This document shows, one piece after another, positions 16,426 to 32,476 of a stretch of 40,132 nt of DNA. The notes beneath the pieces are model-generated. The model was not told where the DNA came from, made no database searches, and saw nothing but the letters and a program-made list of their open reading frames with translations. Position numbers and translations under genes: made by a program. Source of the stretch: Raoultibacter massiliensis (GTDB taxonomy: Bacteria > Actinomycetota > Coriobacteriia > Coriobacteriales > Eggerthellaceae); the NCBI RefSeq assembly GCF_900199545.1, contig NZ_LT962671.1, forward strand, positions 1,818,831 to 1,858,962. Reading direction: 5' to 3'. Numbering within the stretch: the first letter of the stretch is position 1; every line of letters begins with the position of its first letter.

Positions 16426-16919
16426 TATTTCCCCCTTTGGATATACTCGTCGTGCAGCAAGATTCCCCCCGAAGGACGCTCCCCATCCGCCATGCGGCTG
16501 TTCAGCTCGGCGGCGAACTCGTCGATTCCGATTCCGTAGCGCTCGAGTACGACGAGCAGGTGGTACACGACATCGGCCGCCTCGTAGCGAAGGTGATCGA
16601 CCGCTTCGTAGTATTCGGCCGGAAGCTCTGCGCATACGGCATCCTCGTCTTGCCCCATGGCGATAGCAGACGACTCGGCCGACTCCTGCGCGACGAGCAT
16701 GCAGCACTCGATGTCTTTTGCCGCCAGCACGACCTCGGTCGCTTCCTCCGCAACCTTTTTCAGCACCGAGTCTTCGCCCTCGGAGAGCAATCGATGCGTA
16801 TAGCTTTCCGCGCCAGCCTCCCGGCGCGCCGCAATCGTGCCGACAAGCGCCTCGATGGTTGCGCCGATCTGGGATGCCGGGGGCTCGACACCCTCGGGAA
16901 TGAAGGTTTTCTCAACCAT
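16425..16919 (-). CDS. hisE: Phosphoribosyl-ATP pyrophosphohydrolase HisE with an internal insert
   Basis: HisE hydrolyses phosphoribosyl-ATP, the second step of histidine synthesis. This 164-residue stand-alone protein has the MazG-like core in two parts: SYTHRLLSEGEDSVLKKV and EEATEVVLAAKD at 39-69, then HLRYEAADVVYHLLVVLERYGI at 109-130. Stand-alone HisE is usually near 100 residues. Here about 37 residues (70-107, with two adjacent Cys at 72-73) separate the two helical motifs, and there are about 30 extra residues at the C-terminus. It overlaps glmM by 1 base and follows the rpoC terminator. No other his gene is near. Confidence 0.88.
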   Translation of the reverse strand: MVEKTFIPEGVEPPASQIGATIEALVGTIAARREAGAESYTHRLLSEGEDSVLKKVAEEATEVVLAAKDIECCMLVAQESAESSAIAMGQDEDAVCAELPAEYYEAVDHLRYEAADVVYHLLVVLERYGIGIDEFAAELNSRMADGERPSGGILLHDEYIQRGK

Positions 16920-16940
16920 GGAATACGTCCTTATATGAAA

Positions 16941-16962
16941 GGGGGCGCTTGTTCGCGCCCCC
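16941..16962 (-). terminator. Rho-independent terminator after rpoC
   Basis: GGGGGCGC at 16941-16948 pairs with GCGCCCCC at 16955-16962 around a 6-base loop. On the minus strand the stem is followed by TTTCATAT. It lies just past the rpoC stop and 22 bases before the hisE start. Readthrough or a promoter inside rpoC would then be needed for hisE-glmM. Confidence 0.75.
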
Positions 16963-16970
16963 TGATCGAT

Positions 16971-24943
<7,973 letters not shown>

Positions 24944-24999
24944 GAGGCTGTTCCTCCTTCATGAGAATCAGGTAAACTGCGAAAAAGTCGCAATTTCTA

Positions 25000-25065
25000 A
25001 AAATACTTCCCCGTTACCCTCTCGTCAAGAAAAAGTTTTTTAAAGTGTGTTGATTTTTTGATTTT
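25000..25065 (-). promoter_or_regulatory. rpoBC promoter with an A/T-rich UP-like element
   Basis: On the minus strand, TTGACG (complement of 25023-25028) and TATTTT (complement of 25000-25005) are 17 bases apart, placing the start of transcription about 50 bases before the rpoB start codon. Upstream of the -35 box, 25029-25065 is unusually A/T-rich for this genome (A-tracts such as CTTTAAAAAACTTTTT), as expected of an UP element bound by alpha-CTD. Confidence 0.8.
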
Positions 25066-25354
25066 ATGAGAGCGACCTGGGCTTTCGCAAATATGACTTT
25101 TTGATGCCTTGGCGGCAGATTCGCAGTGTTTGCGAGGGGGGGGTGCAGCGCACGCGGGTGACGCAGATGGCAGCAGCCGCAAGACATCCATCCGACCGCG
25201 CGTAAAGGCAATGCCGCTGCGGGGCTTCGCCTTCCGAAGCCCCCTGAAACCCGCCCTCGCAAATGCATCGCAGCAATGAACATGCAGCATAGCCCGTTCG
25301 ATCGGTGTGATTTTCACTGATTCGACCTGAAACGACATAGACCCCTTCCCAATT
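25066..25354. other. Intergenic stretch between rpoB and the PAS-GGDEF gene
   Basis: No gene is supported here. It contains a run of eight G (25136-25143) and a hairpin (GGGGCTTCG at 25221-25229 with CGAAGCCCC at 25235-25243). The hairpin lacks a U-tract, so I do not call it a terminator. Confidence 0.5.
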
Positions 25355-25378
25355 GTCGTATTTGGAGCATAATACGAC
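25355..25378. promoter_or_regulatory. Palindrome upstream of the PAS-GGDEF gene
   Basis: GTCGTATT at 25355-25362 and AATACGAC at 25371-25378 are perfect inverted 8-mers with an 8-base spacer. The site overlaps the likely promoter area (ATAATA at 25369-25374, 17 bases from TTCCCA). It could be an operator or a leader hairpin. Confidence 0.5.
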
Positions 25379-25431
25379 CAATGCAATCATCAATAATTCT
25401 GCGCGACGGCGCACTCGGGGAAAGGGCACCG

Positions 25432-27093
25432 ATGTACCACAGAACTCTTCACGTTGCGCTGTTCGGCCTTGACGACGAAGCCGGCAGAGCAATCCGCTCG
25501 GTACCCTGCCCCGATCGTTTCGAAATCAGGTTCGACGCCTACTCCGCATTCGACGCCGATGCGTTCGCAGCCAGCGATATCGCGATACTCGACCTTCCCG
25601 AACTGGTGCACCCGGGCACGTTCCTTCCTCATGTCAAAACGGGTCTCAAAGTCGTCCTGCGTGCTACCGAGATCGAAGCGGCCCAACTCGACGATGCGGA
25701 TCTTGCGATCCTGCACGACATCTGGCTCAAACCCATGCCGCCCACGCTCGTCGCCTTCCGCTTCAGGAAGATCATCGAAGGCGAAAAGAACCTCGCGGAC
25801 CTTTCGCTCGCTCGGCAATACCTCGATACGGCAATCGATTCGATTCCCGAGCTCGTATGGTTCAAAGACGCGCGCGGCTCCCACCTCAAAGTCAACAGCG
25901 CCTTCTGCAAGACCGTCGAGAAGACCAAGGAGCAGATAGAGGGACGCGGGCACTACTATATCTGGAACATCACGCCCGAAGAATATTCCCAAGGCGAATA
26001 CGTTTGCCTCGAATCGGAAGAGCAGACCATGACCGCGCGCAAAACCTGTCTGTTCGACGAACAGATCAAAGCGACCCACGGCATGAGGCAGTTCAAGACC
26101 TACAAATCGCCGCTGTTCGACTACGACGGATCGGTCATGGGCACCGTCGGCATCGCGCACGACGTAACCGACCTCGGCAACATAGAAACCGAACTCGAAA
26201 TCTTCATCAACAGCATGCCTTACGCAATCATCGTCCTCAACACCGAAAACTCCATCATCAACATCAACGAGAAAGCGGAAGAGTACTTCGGGGTGAAGCG
26301 CGGTTCCGTGGTTGACGGCGATTTCGACCGGTGGAGGAGACTTGTACTCGGAGACGCCGTCGTCAACTCGCACGATTTTTCCGATTCGAGTTTCTTCACC
26401 GCCGTGATCGGGGAAAGAGAGAAAACCTTCGAGGTGAATCAGCGCGACATCGTCGATGTGTTCGGAAACAAAACCGGGCAGCTGCGCATCTATCGCGACG
26501 TGACGAAGGAGCGCGAACTCGAGCAGCGCGTGCTCAAAAGCGCCAATACCGACTACCTGACCGGACTCTACAACAGACGATACCTCTACGAACGCCTTTC
26601 GGACCACCTCGGCAGCCCGGTAACGCTCGTCTACCTCGACCTCGATGATTTCAAATCCATAAACGACGATTACGGACACCAGCGCGGCGACCGCATGCTC
26701 GTCGAAACGAGCAGCATACTTGTCGAAGCGTTCCCGAACGACACCTGCGTGCGCATGGGAGGCGACGAGTTCGTAGTCGCGATCTTCGGACTGCAAGATG
26801 TCGGATCCATCGAAGGTCGGGCGCATGCGTGCCTCGATGCGATCCGCACGCGATTCGCGGAAGACAGCGCGCCGGGACGCACGACGGGATCGATGGGCAT
26901 AGCCGCCGACGAGGGAGGAATCCTCTCCATCGACGAGCTCATCAGACGAAGCGACGAGGCGCTGTACGAAGCAAAGCGCGCAGGCAAATCCCAGTGCCGC
27001 ATCTGGACGCCAAGCGCGCTCGCCGGTTCGGATGGAGCCCTATTTCGAACAACGCAAACGGGCGATTTCGCCAAACCGCTGGTCGACTTATAA
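25432..27093 (+). CDS. Diguanylate cyclase with receiver-like, PAS and GGDEF domains
   Basis: Predicted to make cyclic di-GMP from GTP in response to a signal. The 553-residue protein starts with about 110 residues that look like a degenerate receiver: ALFGLDDEAG, then a strand IAILDLP with D54, and WLKPMPP with K100, matching the acceptor Asp and conserved Lys-Pro of response regulators. Two PAS domains follow (about 130-260 with LDTAIDSIPELVWFKD, and 262-380 with FINSMPYAIIVLNTE). The GGDEF domain (about 385-545) has an intact MGGDEF at 443-447. The RxxD inhibitory site expected just before GGDEF is absent. The ATG at 25432 is preferred because GGGAAAGG precedes it; an ATG at 25381 is possible. 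It has no membrane segment. Confidence 0.9.
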   Translation: MYHRTLHVALFGLDDEAGRAIRSVPCPDRFEIRFDAYSAFDADAFAASDIAILDLPELVHPGTFLPHVKTGLKVVLRATEIEAAQLDDADLAILHDIWLKPMPPTLVAFRFRKIIEGEKNLADLSLARQYLDTAIDSIPELVWFKDARGSHLKVNSAFCKTVEKTKEQIEGRGHYYIWNITPEEYSQGEYVCLESEEQTMTARKTCLFDEQIKATHGMRQFKTYKSPLFDYDGSVMGTVGIAHDVTDLGNIETELEIFINSMPYAIIVLNTENSIININEKAEEYFGVKRGSVVDGDFDRWRRLVLGDAVVNSHDFSDSSFFTAVIGEREKTFEVNQRDIVDVFGNKTGQLRIYRDVTKERELEQRVLKSANTDYLTGLYNRRYLYERLSDHLGSPVTLVYLDLDDFKSINDDYGHQRGDRMLVETSSILVEAFPNDTCVRMGGDEFVVAIFGLQDVGSIEGRAHACLDAIRTRFAEDSAPGRTTGSMGIAADEGGILSIDELIRRSDEALYEAKRAGKSQCRIWTPSALAGSDGALFRTTQTGDFAKPLVDL

Positions 27094-27102
27094 TGAAATA
27101 TC

Positions 27103-27131
27103 TTACATAAATTTATGCATGATGTTATACT
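27103..27131 (+). promoter_or_regulatory. Promoter of the CWB2 surface protein gene
   Basis: TTACAT at 27103-27108 and TATACT at 27126-27131 are 17 bases apart in an A/T-rich stretch, about 55 bases before the ribosome binding site. Confidence 0.65.
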
Positions 27132-27146
27132 TCTGCCAGTATTAAT

Positions 27147-27170
27147 GTAACTAATTGACTTTTTAGTTAC
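27147..27170. promoter_or_regulatory. Palindrome in the leader of the CWB2 gene
   Basis: GTAACTAA at 27147-27154 and TTAGTTAC at 27163-27170 form a perfect inverted repeat with an 8-base spacer, between the promoter and the ribosome binding site. It is a candidate operator or leader hairpin. Its geometry equals that of the palindrome at 25355-25378, but the sequence differs. Confidence 0.5.
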
Positions 27171-27190
27171 GGAAACGCAGGAGGTTAGAT

Positions 27191-30100
27191 ATGACAACCG
27201 CACTACGAAAACCGTGCGCCGTCATGCTTGCGGGCATGCTGGCGCTTTCGTTCGCCTGGGCGGCACCCGCACAGGCTGACGAGGGAAAATATGCGCCCCC
27301 CCCGAACCGATCGCAATTGACGATACGCTCGTTTCGGCAGACGGGTATCCCACCGAAGAGATAATCGAACTGCCGGCCTACGACGGGGAACCGATCGCCC
27401 CCCTCTCGGCCATGCCCGACGCGGGCGCCCCGATCGTAAGCGACGACGCTTCGATCGGAACCCTCTCGACCGACATCACCACGCAAAAGGAGCTGCAAGA
27501 AGCCCTCATCGGCGCCTCGAACGGCGACACGATCGAACTCACGCAGGACATCGTCCTCGACGGCAACGGCCTTGTGTTCGATCCGCAAGCGGGCACCTGG
27601 TCCGACGCATCGGACGTCCCCATCTACATTCCCCGATCCCTCACGGCGATCACCATCGACGGCAACGGGTATCGCATTGGACTCGCCGACGGATACGACG
27701 GCCTTCACTTCGACGCCGAAGTGGACGGCAGCGCCTCCCGCACGGTCACGCTTGCCAACGCAGTGCTCGTCGGACACAACGAAGGCATCGACCCGAGCAC
27801 GGCGCTCGATGCGCGCACGGCAGGCGGCGGCATGCACGTAGGAGGAAACTTCACGACGCTTATCTGGAACAACGTCGTCATGACGGGCGTGCACGGCATC
27901 GGAAGCGGCGGCGGCATCTTCAACTACGGATCGGCCGTGAAGCTGAACGACTGCACGATCGAGGATGTATCGGCAACCGCAAGCGGCGGGTTTTACTCCT
28001 CGGGAACCCCATCCATAAGCTACGGCGGAAGCCTGACAATGGTCGGCGGCTCTGCAAGCGGAACGCGCTCGGGCGGCAACGGCGGCTTTGCGCTCCTTTC
28101 GCGCGGCGCCCACAACCTATCCGGCGCGACGTTCGACGATTGCTACGCAGCAGGCTACGGCGGTGTTTTGTCGAACTCCCAGGGTTCTAGCACGCTTACG
28201 CTCTCGAACTGCGCGTTCAACGGCAACGCCGCGGGCGACAGCGGGGGCGCAATCCAGGTGCAAAACGGGAATCACACGATCACCGACTGCACCTTCGACG
28301 GCAACACTGCCGGAGTCGACCCGGGCGCATACATGCTCACCGGGGGTGCAATCTACCAGAACGGCCTCGGATACGACAAATACTCTGTCCTCGAAGGATG
28401 CACCTTCACCAACAACTCGGCGCCGAGCGGCGGGGCTCTGTCCGGCGAAGGATTCGCCCTCATCGACGCGAGATTCATCAGCAACAGCGCAACGAACGGC
28501 GACGGCGGGGCGATGCGCTGCAACCCGTACACCTACTTCACCATCAAAGGAGCGTACTTCGAGGACAACTACGCCGCGACCAAGCAGCTTAACTGGGATC
28601 TCGACAACCCGCGATCCTGCATTCCATCGGGACTCGTCTTCTCCCCCCTCGCCGCCCACTACAAAGCGAACGTCACGGGAATCACCGGCATCACAGCTCA
28701 GGCTCCCGATGCCATGGTCGCCCCCACCCACGCCATGAACAACTACGACATTTCGTGCATCGCGTTCACGACGTACTTCCTGACACCGGGGACGGGAACG
28801 ATATGGAGCGACAAGGGAACCGATGTTCAGCGCGTATTCAACTCGGGAACGTATACGGTCTCGGGCCTGCTTGAGAGCAGAGGAGCTGTGGCAACCCACG
28901 AAGACGGCAAGCGCCTGCTCGGCTGGGTTTTCCCCATCGGCGAGCTCACCTCGGGCGGAGTGCCCGTTGAGTTCGAGGGGTACGGCACCGAGCCCTACGT
29001 CGTATCCTACGGTGTGAACGACAAGCTTCTTAAGGCGTACGGCTACGACGACAGCGCAATCTTCGCCGATGACGACTACGTCATCCAAGGCAGCCACCAT
29101 TACTTTATGCCCCTTTGGGAAGAACAGGTCACGCTCATCTACCATACCGACAGCTCGACGCAGGTAACCGACCCCGACGGCGTGCACGGCATGCTCACCG
29201 ACGTTACGGCGAAGCGGCTTGCGGATCTCGGCGGCTCGTACGAGGCGCCCGAGAACATGCGGCTCGCCGGATGGGCTACAACCGAAAACGAAGTCGAGGG
29301 CGAAACGCTCATCCTCCCAGGCGCTACCTTCACCGCCCAAACCGCCGATCTCGACGACGGCGAGATGCACCTGTACGCGCGCTATACCGATGCGCCCGCC
29401 GAGGTAGGGCTCGACGTAGCCCGCCTGTTCGGCGAGCACCGCTACGAGACGTCGCGACAGGTCTCGACCTACGAGCGCGCGACCGAGGAAACCATCATCC
29501 TCGCTTCGGGCGACGATGCGCACTTTCCCGATGCGCTGACGGCTTCATCGCTTTCGGGGCATCTCGGCAACGCGCCAATCGTGCTCACGGCAACCGACTC
29601 GCTTTCACCCGACGCCCAAGCGGCGATCGACGGCGACCTCGCCGCCAAGAAGGTTATCGTCATCGGCGATCAGTACGCGATATCCAACGACGTCGAGAGC
29701 GCGGTCAAGGCGCTTCCGAACGTAACCGAGGTGCAGCGCCTTGGCGGAGACGACCGCCAGGAAACCGCCGAGGTCATCAACCGCGAAGTCGGCGCGGCGC
29801 GCTCGAATACGGCCGTCATCGCCAAATCGAGCGACTTCCCCGATTCGCTGACGATATCGTCGTGGTCGGCAGCCACCAAAAGCCCGATCTTCTTGACCGA
29901 GTTCGGCCAGACCAGCCTGACCGACGAAACCAAAGAAGCGCTGGCGCAAGGCGGCTTTGACAGAATCCTCGTGCTCGGCGACGAGTACTCCGTGCCCGCC
30001 TCGGTCGTTGCCCAGGCGAAGGCCGCAGCCGGCGTACCCGATGCACAGATCATCCGCCTCGGCGGCGAAGACCGCTACCACACCTCCACGCTCGTTGCGA

Positions 30101-30429
30101 GCTGGACGACCGCTCCCGAGCGCGGCGACGCCGAAAGGCTCGCGTGGAGCAAGCCCGCTATCGCGCGCGGCGACAAGCACGCCGACTCGCTCACGGGCGG
30201 GGCGCTGCAGGGACGCGACAAGTCGCCCATCCTCCTAACGGACGGCGCGACCCCGAACGAGCGCGCACTGGCGCTGCTCGCCCAAAACGACGGGTCGGTA
30301 AGCGAGCTTCGCTTCTTCGGTGACGAGTGGTCGATCTCGCATGCGACGACCAAAGCGTTCATAACCACCCTGACGTGGGATACCGTTACCTGGAAGCCCA
30401 ACGACGGCGTTGCGGTAGATCTTTCGTAG
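27191..30429 (+). CDS. Secreted beta-helix/CWB2 cell-wall protein, frame broken at a C8 tract
   Basis: The ATG at 27191 follows CAGGAGGTTAGAT and opens a clear signal peptide (MLAGMLALSFAWAAPAQA, cleavage after AQA), but that frame stops near 27364. The rest of the protein lies in another frame that has no start codon before 27412. One extra C in the run of eight C at 27296-27303 joins them into one protein of about 1079 residues. Its parts are a right-handed beta-helix region rich in GGAI-type repeats (about 130-480), a Listeria-Bacteroides-type repeat near 660-735 (TLIYHTDSS, LAGWATTENEVEG), and three CWB2 repeats at the C-terminus (each with RLGGEDRYHTS-like and FPDALTASS-like motifs). CWB2 repeats bind wall polymers non-covalently. 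As sequenced, full-length secreted protein would not be made. Phase variation, a mutation or a base-calling error are all possible. Confidence 0.85.
27296..27303 (+). repeat. C8 homopolymer at the frame break of the CWB2 gene
   Basis: Eight C in a row, 35 codons into the gene, just after the signal peptide. With nine C the signal peptide and mature protein are in frame. With eight the frame ends near 27364, and with seven it ends shortly after the tract. Confidence 0.85.
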
Positions 30430-30480
30430 CGCATGGGCGAGCGAGGCGGTAAGGGCCTCGGCTTCCAAGGCGAACGACAA

Positions 30481-30523
30481 GAAGAAAAGACCCAGGGCTT
30501 CAGGGCCGCTGGGTCTTTTCTTC
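30481..30523. terminator. Bidirectional terminator between the CWB2 and DUF4097 genes
   Basis: Bases 30481-30495 (GAAGAAAAGACCCAG) pair perfectly with 30509-30523, giving a 15-bp stem with a 13-base loop. T-rich 3' sides lie on both strands, between two converging genes. Confidence 0.85.
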
Positions 30524-30576
30524 GCATGCCGAGCGCGTCGCATTGAGCAGCGCGACGCGCGCATACCTCGGCCAAG

Positions 30577-31419
30577 CTACAGACGATTCAGGATGAACTT
30601 CCCGCTCGCCATGTCGATGTCGAAGTTTGCGCCGCCGTCCTTATGCACGTACACGCCATCGCCGCGCTGAGTCGTTTCGAACTGGCTTTCGAACGAGCCC
30701 GATGCCTTGTCGACATACGCCGTGAAGCCGTTGTTGTCGGGAATCGATATGGCAATCGTGCCGCTTGCCATATCGGCATCGATCGAGTTCGGGCAAGCCG
30801 TGCTCACCACTTCGATCCTGCCCGAAGCCGCATGCGCCTTGAGCGTATCGGTCACTTCCCCGTTTGCGTACGACTTTCCGCTCGCCACATCGATTGCGAG
30901 TTCGCGCACCGCAAACTCGTTCGCCTCGAACTCGCCGGAGGCCAGATCGACATCGAGCCTGTCGCATCCTATTCCGGTCACGTTGTAGTAACCCGATGCG
31001 CCGTCGATGTCCACCGCGCCAAGGCTGCTCGCGTATTTCTGGGGCACGCGGATCTCAAGGCTCTTGTGGCCCCACGAGAAACAGGTGAACCATCCGCCGT
31101 AGTCGATGTAAAGCGTATTGCCGGAAACCTTCCATCGCATTTCCCTGCCCTTCGTGATCCCGTCGCCCGTTTCGATGAGCTCGATCTCGTCGGAGGCAGT
31201 ATCGACCACGTGCATCTGAACCGAACCCGCAGCCCAGTCAACCTCGATGTTTTCGACGTCGCTTGCGGCAACGCTTGCGCTTCCTATCATAGTGTCGCTT
31301 CCTAATCTCGGCTGCCACGTCGAGCAGCTCGCACCGAATCCGACTACGGCGAGCAGAACTGCGCCGAGCAGGATTGCAACTGTAATTTTGGCGTAGGACG
31401 CCCCTGTCAACCGTGCCAT
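30577..31419 (-). CDS. Membrane-anchored DUF4097-type beta-strand repeat protein
   Basis: The 280-residue protein has one N-terminal membrane helix (KITVAILLGAVLLAVVGFGA) and a repetitive outer part. Short strands recur with D-x-ASG-type turns (VDLASGEFEAN, IDVASGKSYANG, ADMASGTIAIS, IDMASGKFILN), the pattern of the DUF4097 putative adhesin domain. A Cys follows the helix (GASCS), but the lipobox is poor. Function is unknown. DUF4097 genes commonly sit beside HTH/membrane regulators, as here, where the XRE-type gene ends 8 bases upstream. They are probably one operon that ends at the terminator at 30481-30523. Confidence 0.85.
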   Translation of the reverse strand: MARLTGASYAKITVAILLGAVLLAVVGFGASCSTWQPRLGSDTMIGSASVAASDVENIEVDWAAGSVQMHVVDTASDEIELIETGDGITKGREMRWKVSGNTLYIDYGGWFTCFSWGHKSLEIRVPQKYASSLGAVDIDGASGYYNVTGIGCDRLDVDLASGEFEANEFAVRELAIDVASGKSYANGEVTDTLKAHAASGRIEVVSTACPNSIDADMASGTIAISIPDNNGFTAYVDKASGSFESQFETTQRGDGVYVHKDGGANFDIDMASGKFILNRL

Positions 31420-31427
31420 GGCGGGTC

Positions 31428-32210
31428 CTACCTTCTGTTGTTGGGGTCATTCTCGATGACGTGGGCGATGTAGTAGTACAAGGGGATCGTGAGGAACACG
31501 ATCCATGCCGGATGCCAATTTCCCCAGAAGAATCCCGAAAGCAGGAACACGATCACGCAGAGTACGGGATAGGGGAAGCTTGACCACGCGCCCCGACGGC
31601 GAGCACCGTCGTTGATATCGCCCATGGCGTTGCGCATCTCGCGATCGACGTAAGCGTCTTCCCACTGCTTGCTTCCCATGGGATAATCCGCGGGATCCTG
31701 CGGCATCGCCGGCGCCCCGGCGTACGGCGGCACAGGCGCCCCTGTGGGGGGAGGCGGCACCGTGCCCGCTTGCGGACCTTGCCCTGCAGAAGCCGATTGG
31801 GGCTGCGAAGGTACCGCGTAGTAAGGCGATGCCGCAGGCTGCTGCGATTGAGCCGCGCGCACGGCAGTCTGAGCCGCCTGCGCTTGGGCAGCCGCTGCCG
31901 CCGCCTGCGCAGCAGCCACGCTTGCCTTCTCAGCAGCGTCTTGGGCTTTCGTCTCGGCCGATTTGGTGCGATCCTGCGCTTCGTACTTTATGTCGTCTTC
32001 TATATCCTCGTCGAAACGCAAAAGCTCGTCGAGCGTAACGCCATAGAGCCGCGCAAGGGCGACAAGGTTGCCGGTGTCGGGAGAGGATTCGGCGCGCTCC
32101 CATTTCGATACCGCCTGACGCGAAAGCCCGAGCTGCTCGGCGAGCTCTTCTTGGCTGTATCCCTTCTCGCGTCTCAGCTCGGCGAGCCGTTGTGCTATCT
32201 CGACGTTCAT
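31428..32210 (-). CDS. XRE-family regulator with a C-terminal membrane anchor
   Basis: The 260-residue protein starts with a Cro/C1-type helix-turn-helix (about 3-62: RLAELRREKGYSQEELAEQL, then SRQAVSKWERAESSPDTGNL). A helical Ala/Gln-rich stretch (about 80-125) and a Pro/Ala/Gln linker follow, and two closely spaced membrane helices end the protein (FPYPVLCVIVFLLSGFFW and WIVFLTIPLYYYIAHVI). It is therefore probably a membrane-tethered DNA-binding protein that senses envelope state. The ATG at 32210 has GGAAGGAACC upstream and gives the canonical MNVEIAQRL start. An ATG about 10 codons upstream is also in frame. It is co-transcribed with the DUF4097 gene and may regulate its own promoter through GGTTGC boxes. 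Confidence 0.87.
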   Translation of the reverse strand: MNVEIAQRLAELRREKGYSQEELAEQLGLSRQAVSKWERAESSPDTGNLVALARLYGVTLDELLRFDEDIEDDIKYEAQDRTKSAETKAQDAAEKASVAAAQAAAAAAQAQAAQTAVRAAQSQQPAASPYYAVPSQPQSASAGQGPQAGTVPPPPTGAPVPPYAGAPAMPQDPADYPMGSKQWEDAYVDREMRNAMGDINDGARRRGAWSSFPYPVLCVIVFLLSGFFWGNWHPAWIVFLTIPLYYYIAHVIENDPNNRR

Positions 32211-32286
32211 GAATGGTTCCTTCCGTGGTGTGTGGGCCATGATGATTCTCTTTCGTCGACGCATCCAACGGTACCGTTGCGGTGGC

Positions 32287-32338
32287 GGTTGCACCAGCAA
32301 GTCTGGTAAGCATTTTACGCAACCGCTGGTTGCAACCA
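32287..32338. promoter_or_regulatory. GGTTGC/GCAACC boxes upstream of the XRE regulator
   Basis: TGGTTGCAACCA at 32327-32338 is a perfect 12-bp palindrome. GCAACC at about 32319-32324 and GGTTGC at 32287-32292 repeat its half-sites. A minus-strand TAAAAT lies between them (complement of about 32313-32318) and may be the -10 box. The arrangement fits autoregulation, but the promoter call is weak. Confidence 0.45.
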
Positions 32339-32401
32339 CGTGTGAAATGGGATTTCGCTTGAAAACAATCTTTTCTCAACTTCATACATTACCACGATGG
32401 C

Positions 32402-32428
32402 CCGATTCCGATTCGTGTAAGGAATCGG
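32402..32428. repeat. Small inverted repeat upstream of the DUF559 gene
   Basis: CCGATTCC at 32402-32409 and GGAATCGG at 32421-32428 form a perfect 8-bp stem with an 11-base loop, about 50 bases before the gene. It may be a leader hairpin or an operator. Confidence 0.35.
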
Positions 32429-32476
32429 ACAGATCGCGGCTCAACCGCGGTAAGGTCGACGTGATAAGCTCGTACC

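Noticed and set aside
25221..25243. Terminator in the rpoB/GGDEF intergenic region
   Set aside because: The 9-bp stem has no U-tract on either strand and no gene ends nearby.
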